Shown here: positions 62,233-64,000 of the stretch, piece after piece | How positions within the stretch are numbered: the stretch's first letter is position 1 | How the letters are laid out: every line of letters begins with the position of its first letter | Source of the DNA: Ptiloglossa arizonensis | Taxonomy: Eukaryota; Arthropoda; Insecta; Hymenoptera; Colletidae | Direction of reading: 5' to 3' | DNA: 64,000 bases | Assembly (NCBI RefSeq): GCF_051014685.1 | Contig: NW_027478401.1 | Location: 2,046,001 to 2,110,000, forward strand | Notes under the pieces: generated by a model | Seen by the model: only the letters and a program-made list of their open reading frames with translations | Database searches by the model: none | What the model was told of the DNA's origin: nothing | Position numbers and translations under genes: made by a program

Positions 62233-63559
62233 CCCACTTCTTTGCCGTGTGACATATGTGTGTCACTGAGCGTTCGGAATATACATGCATATATACAAAC
62301 TATTTTTTCGATATGTAGAGAAATTTTCATTTATTTTATCGCACGGTTACTTCGATTGTCTTTGTTCGATCTAACAAATATTTCCAGAAAGTAATGACTT
62401 TCAAGCCATTATTTATACTAGAACATTGTTAATAATTGTCTAAAGTATGGTCCTATGGCGGTTGTTAATAAATATGATAAATAAACATCGAGATATTGCA
62501 AAATCTGCGAAGACGAACGGTTTCGGTAAATGTTTGTTTATTTCCGCGATTGTTACTAACATTTATGCATGTTCTCAATATTAATTGAACAATGTGCATT
62601 TTATTTATGCATTAAAAATGATTAAGTAACTTACAGAAATTGTTTTTGATCGAGATTTATAGTAAAACGTGTGGAGGAAAGTTTTAAAGCATGGAAAGTA
62701 ACAATTGTTAATTAGATTCATTAATTTAATATTTGTTTAATTTTTATAATTTACACAATACGCGTAGAAGTTTCATTTTTTACTCCAAAGCGGCGAAATT
62801 CAATTAATCGCTTTTCTGAATAGAACAATCTTCGCGATGATCGATACGTGTAGCCTTGAGAATATCGGCTGCACCTCAATGAAAAATTCCTTCCTGAACA
62901 AAGAATATTTCAACGAAATGATATTTTAAACCATTATTTATACTAGGAAATTGTTAATAATGGTTTAATCTACAATCCTACGACGATTGTTAATAAATAT
63001 GATAAATGAACGTCAGGATATTGCGAAATCTGGGAAGGCGAATTGCTTTAGCGAATGTTTATGTCTCTAGGCGATTGTTAGAAACATTTTTCCACGTTCC
63101 GAACTTTTATGTTACAGTATGTGAATTAAATTTTATCGGAAAATTTATCGAAGAGTTCGGTATACATATATTTCTCCATTTTTTATGAAAATTAACATTT
63201 GTAAACTAATTAATGGTTGGCACTGTAAAAGTTGGGAATATGAATGTTACAAAATGCATTTTCTTTTGCATTGTAAATGAATAATTTGCTTATAAAGATT
63301 AATTTAGGTTGCAAATCGAGAAATATATGAATATCAATATTTTGCTTTCATTTTCGAAATCAATTAATTTCTGAAAACTAACTAATGATTTATGATACCT
63401 AAATAAGATGCATATTGTTCGATCAATATTGGGAACATGTATAAATGTTAGTAACAATCGCGGAAATGAACAAACATTCACCGAAACCGTTCGCCTTCGA
63501 AAATTACGATTAGATCGAACAAAGACAATGGAAGAACCGGTAAGTGACCTTACGGAGGG

Positions 63560-63595
63560 TATATAAGGAGCCCCCGGTTGTTTAAAATTTCATTC
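63560..63595 (+). promoter_or_regulatory. Outward-facing core promoter candidate, right arm
   Basis: TATATAAGG (63560-63568) is followed by TCATTC (63590-63595), with the initiator A at 63592, 32 bp from the first T of the TATA box. TCATTC fits the arthropod Inr consensus TCAKTY fully. The predicted transcript runs rightward out of the element, through a GC-rich dyad leader (63663-63710). Position, spacing and duplication in both arms favour a real promoter over chance. Confidence 0.55.
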
Positions 63596-63662
63596 TTCCT
63601 GGAGCCTCGGAGGTGGATGGATCTCTTCGTTTTAGGTTTATGGAAGGGGGACCCCCACCTTG

Positions 63663-63710
63663 GTAACCGGTACTGGCCGCCGGTAGGCGGTGGACAGTAC
63701 TGGCGACCAT
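63663..63710. other. GC-rich dyad cluster in right arm
   Basis: GGTAACCGGTAC, CCGCCGGTAGGCGG (CCGCC-GGTA-GGCGG hairpin) and the palindrome CAGTACTG occur within 50 bases. The left arm holds the inverse equivalents at ~61687-61735 (CAGTACTG, CCGCTTACCGGCGG, ACCGGT). The sequences differ slightly between arms while the dyads persist. It would lie in the leader of any transcript from the arm promoter. Confidence 0.55.
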
Positions 63711-63941
63711 TCTCTCAATCCTTTCTTTGGTTTTTAATTGTTTCTTTCTGTAATTTATTTTATTTGTTCTCTGATTTTACTTTGTAATTGTCTTTCCATG
63801 TTTATTTTTTTGTCATTCTTGCCTTTATTTCCTTTGTTACTGAATGACTGTATTTAATCACTAACCAACTTCATTTCTATTTTCTATCATTTTTTTTATC
63901 ATGCCTTGACTTTAGGTTTCTCTTAGGTAGGCACACCGGAG

Positions 63942-64000
63942 AACGAAGAACGAAGAACGAAGAACGAAGAACGAAGAACGAAGAACGAAGAACGAAGAAC
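63942..64000 (+). repeat. Heptamer array, AACGAAG x 8+, to window end
   Basis: Perfect tandem AACGAAG repeats fill the last 59 bases (8.4 copies) and are cut by the window edge, so the array may be much longer. It is the reverse complement of the three-copy CTTCGTT array at 61466-61486. The motif is not the common insect telomere repeat TTAGG. Confidence 0.9.

Larger units (their letters stand above)
62006..63392. mobile_element. AT-rich interior of the inverted-repeat element, no gene
   Basis: About 1.4 kb between the arms, clearly richer in A+T than the arms and without a convincing ORF; the longest frames are ~60 codons. It is partly built of diverged direct repeats. The stretch 61895-62090, beginning in the left arm, resembles 62508-62700 (CGAACGGTTTCGGT, CCGCGATTGTTACTAACATTTAT, AAAGCATGGAAAGTA). 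Positions 62406-62580 resemble 62931-63105 (CCATTATTTATACTAG, TGTTAATAAATATGATAAAT). No transposase remnant is recognisable. The element is therefore non-autonomous, or its coding part is long lost. Confidence 0.7.
63393..64000 (-). mobile_element. Right long terminal inverted repeat (runs off window)
   Basis: Inverse counterpart of 61466-62005, beginning near AAATAAGATGCATATTG and ending in the heptamer array that reaches the last base of the window. The outer boundary and any target-site duplication are therefore not visible. A 69-codon frame (63578-63787) is not conserved: relative to the left arm there is a one-base length difference in the run near 63650, which shifts frame. I do not call it a gene. 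Confidence 0.8.

Noticed and set aside
63578..63787. 69-codon ORF in the right arm just after the promoter candidate
   Set aside because: The left arm has a one-base length difference that shifts the frame to an early stop, so coding is not maintained.
63942..64000. Heptamer array as a telomere
   Set aside because: AACGAAG is not TTAGG or another insect telomere repeat I can vouch for, and a reversed short copy lies 2.5 kb away at the other arm tip, so it belongs to the element.
61466..64000. LTR retrotransposon
   Set aside because: The long terminal copies are inverted, not direct, and no gag or pol sequence is visible between them.

Overview
The window is almost entirely non-coding repetitive DNA. 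Positions 1-60152 are one uninterrupted satellite array made of a ~177 bp monomer, about 339 full copies plus a final partial one, all in the same orientation. It enters the window already in progress and stops abruptly inside a monomer at 60152. Positions 60153-64000 are the flank: a short unassigned segment with dyads, a two-copy imperfect tandem duplication (60411-~61437), and a long inverted-repeat, foldback-like element (61466 to beyond 64000). I find no convincing protein-coding gene, rRNA, tRNA or CRISPR array.

The host looks eukaryotic, most likely an insect. The reasons are a nucleosome-sized tandem satellite tens of kilobases long, AT-rich mobile-element-like flank, and TATA plus arthropod-type Inr core promoters in the flank. 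CpG is retained in every monomer (around TCGCGA, CTCGAG and TCGCCCG), which fits a genome with little germline CpG methylation. I cannot name the species; the insect call is an inference of moderate to low confidence.

Layout of the array. At 1-~10 kb monomers are fairly diverged, with short higher-order repeats (HORs) of 4-5 monomers. At ~10-23 kb small blocks of 2-9 monomers recur. At ~23-37 kb there are large, almost identical blocks at offsets of 24, 20, 16 and 23 monomers, showing recent segmental copying. At ~37-48 kb the array is mixed, with 2-, 3-, 4- and 8-monomer spacings. At ~48.6-60.1 kb it is the most homogeneous, with nested 3-, 4- and 6-monomer units and a 15-monomer block copied 27 monomers downstream. 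Net length drift over 339 monomers is only about -12 bp.

Each consensus monomer carries AAAATTTT, TCGCGA, CTCGAG and CCTAGG palindromes and a 6-bp-stem hairpin (ATGGTT-TCTC-AACCAT). Because 177 = 3 x 59, reading frames pass through monomer after monomer, and this explains all the ORFs of 60-200 codons in the array. They are read-through artefacts, not genes.

The flank is the most informative part. The inverted-repeat element has arms of ~540-600 bp, a ~1.4 kb AT-rich interior built from diverged direct repeats, heptamer (AACGAAG / CTTCGTT) arrays at its outer edges, and in each arm a TATATAAGG box 32 bp upstream of an Inr-like sequence, pointing outward. The left one points at the satellite array. 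No transposase is visible, so it would be non-autonomous or a decayed relic.
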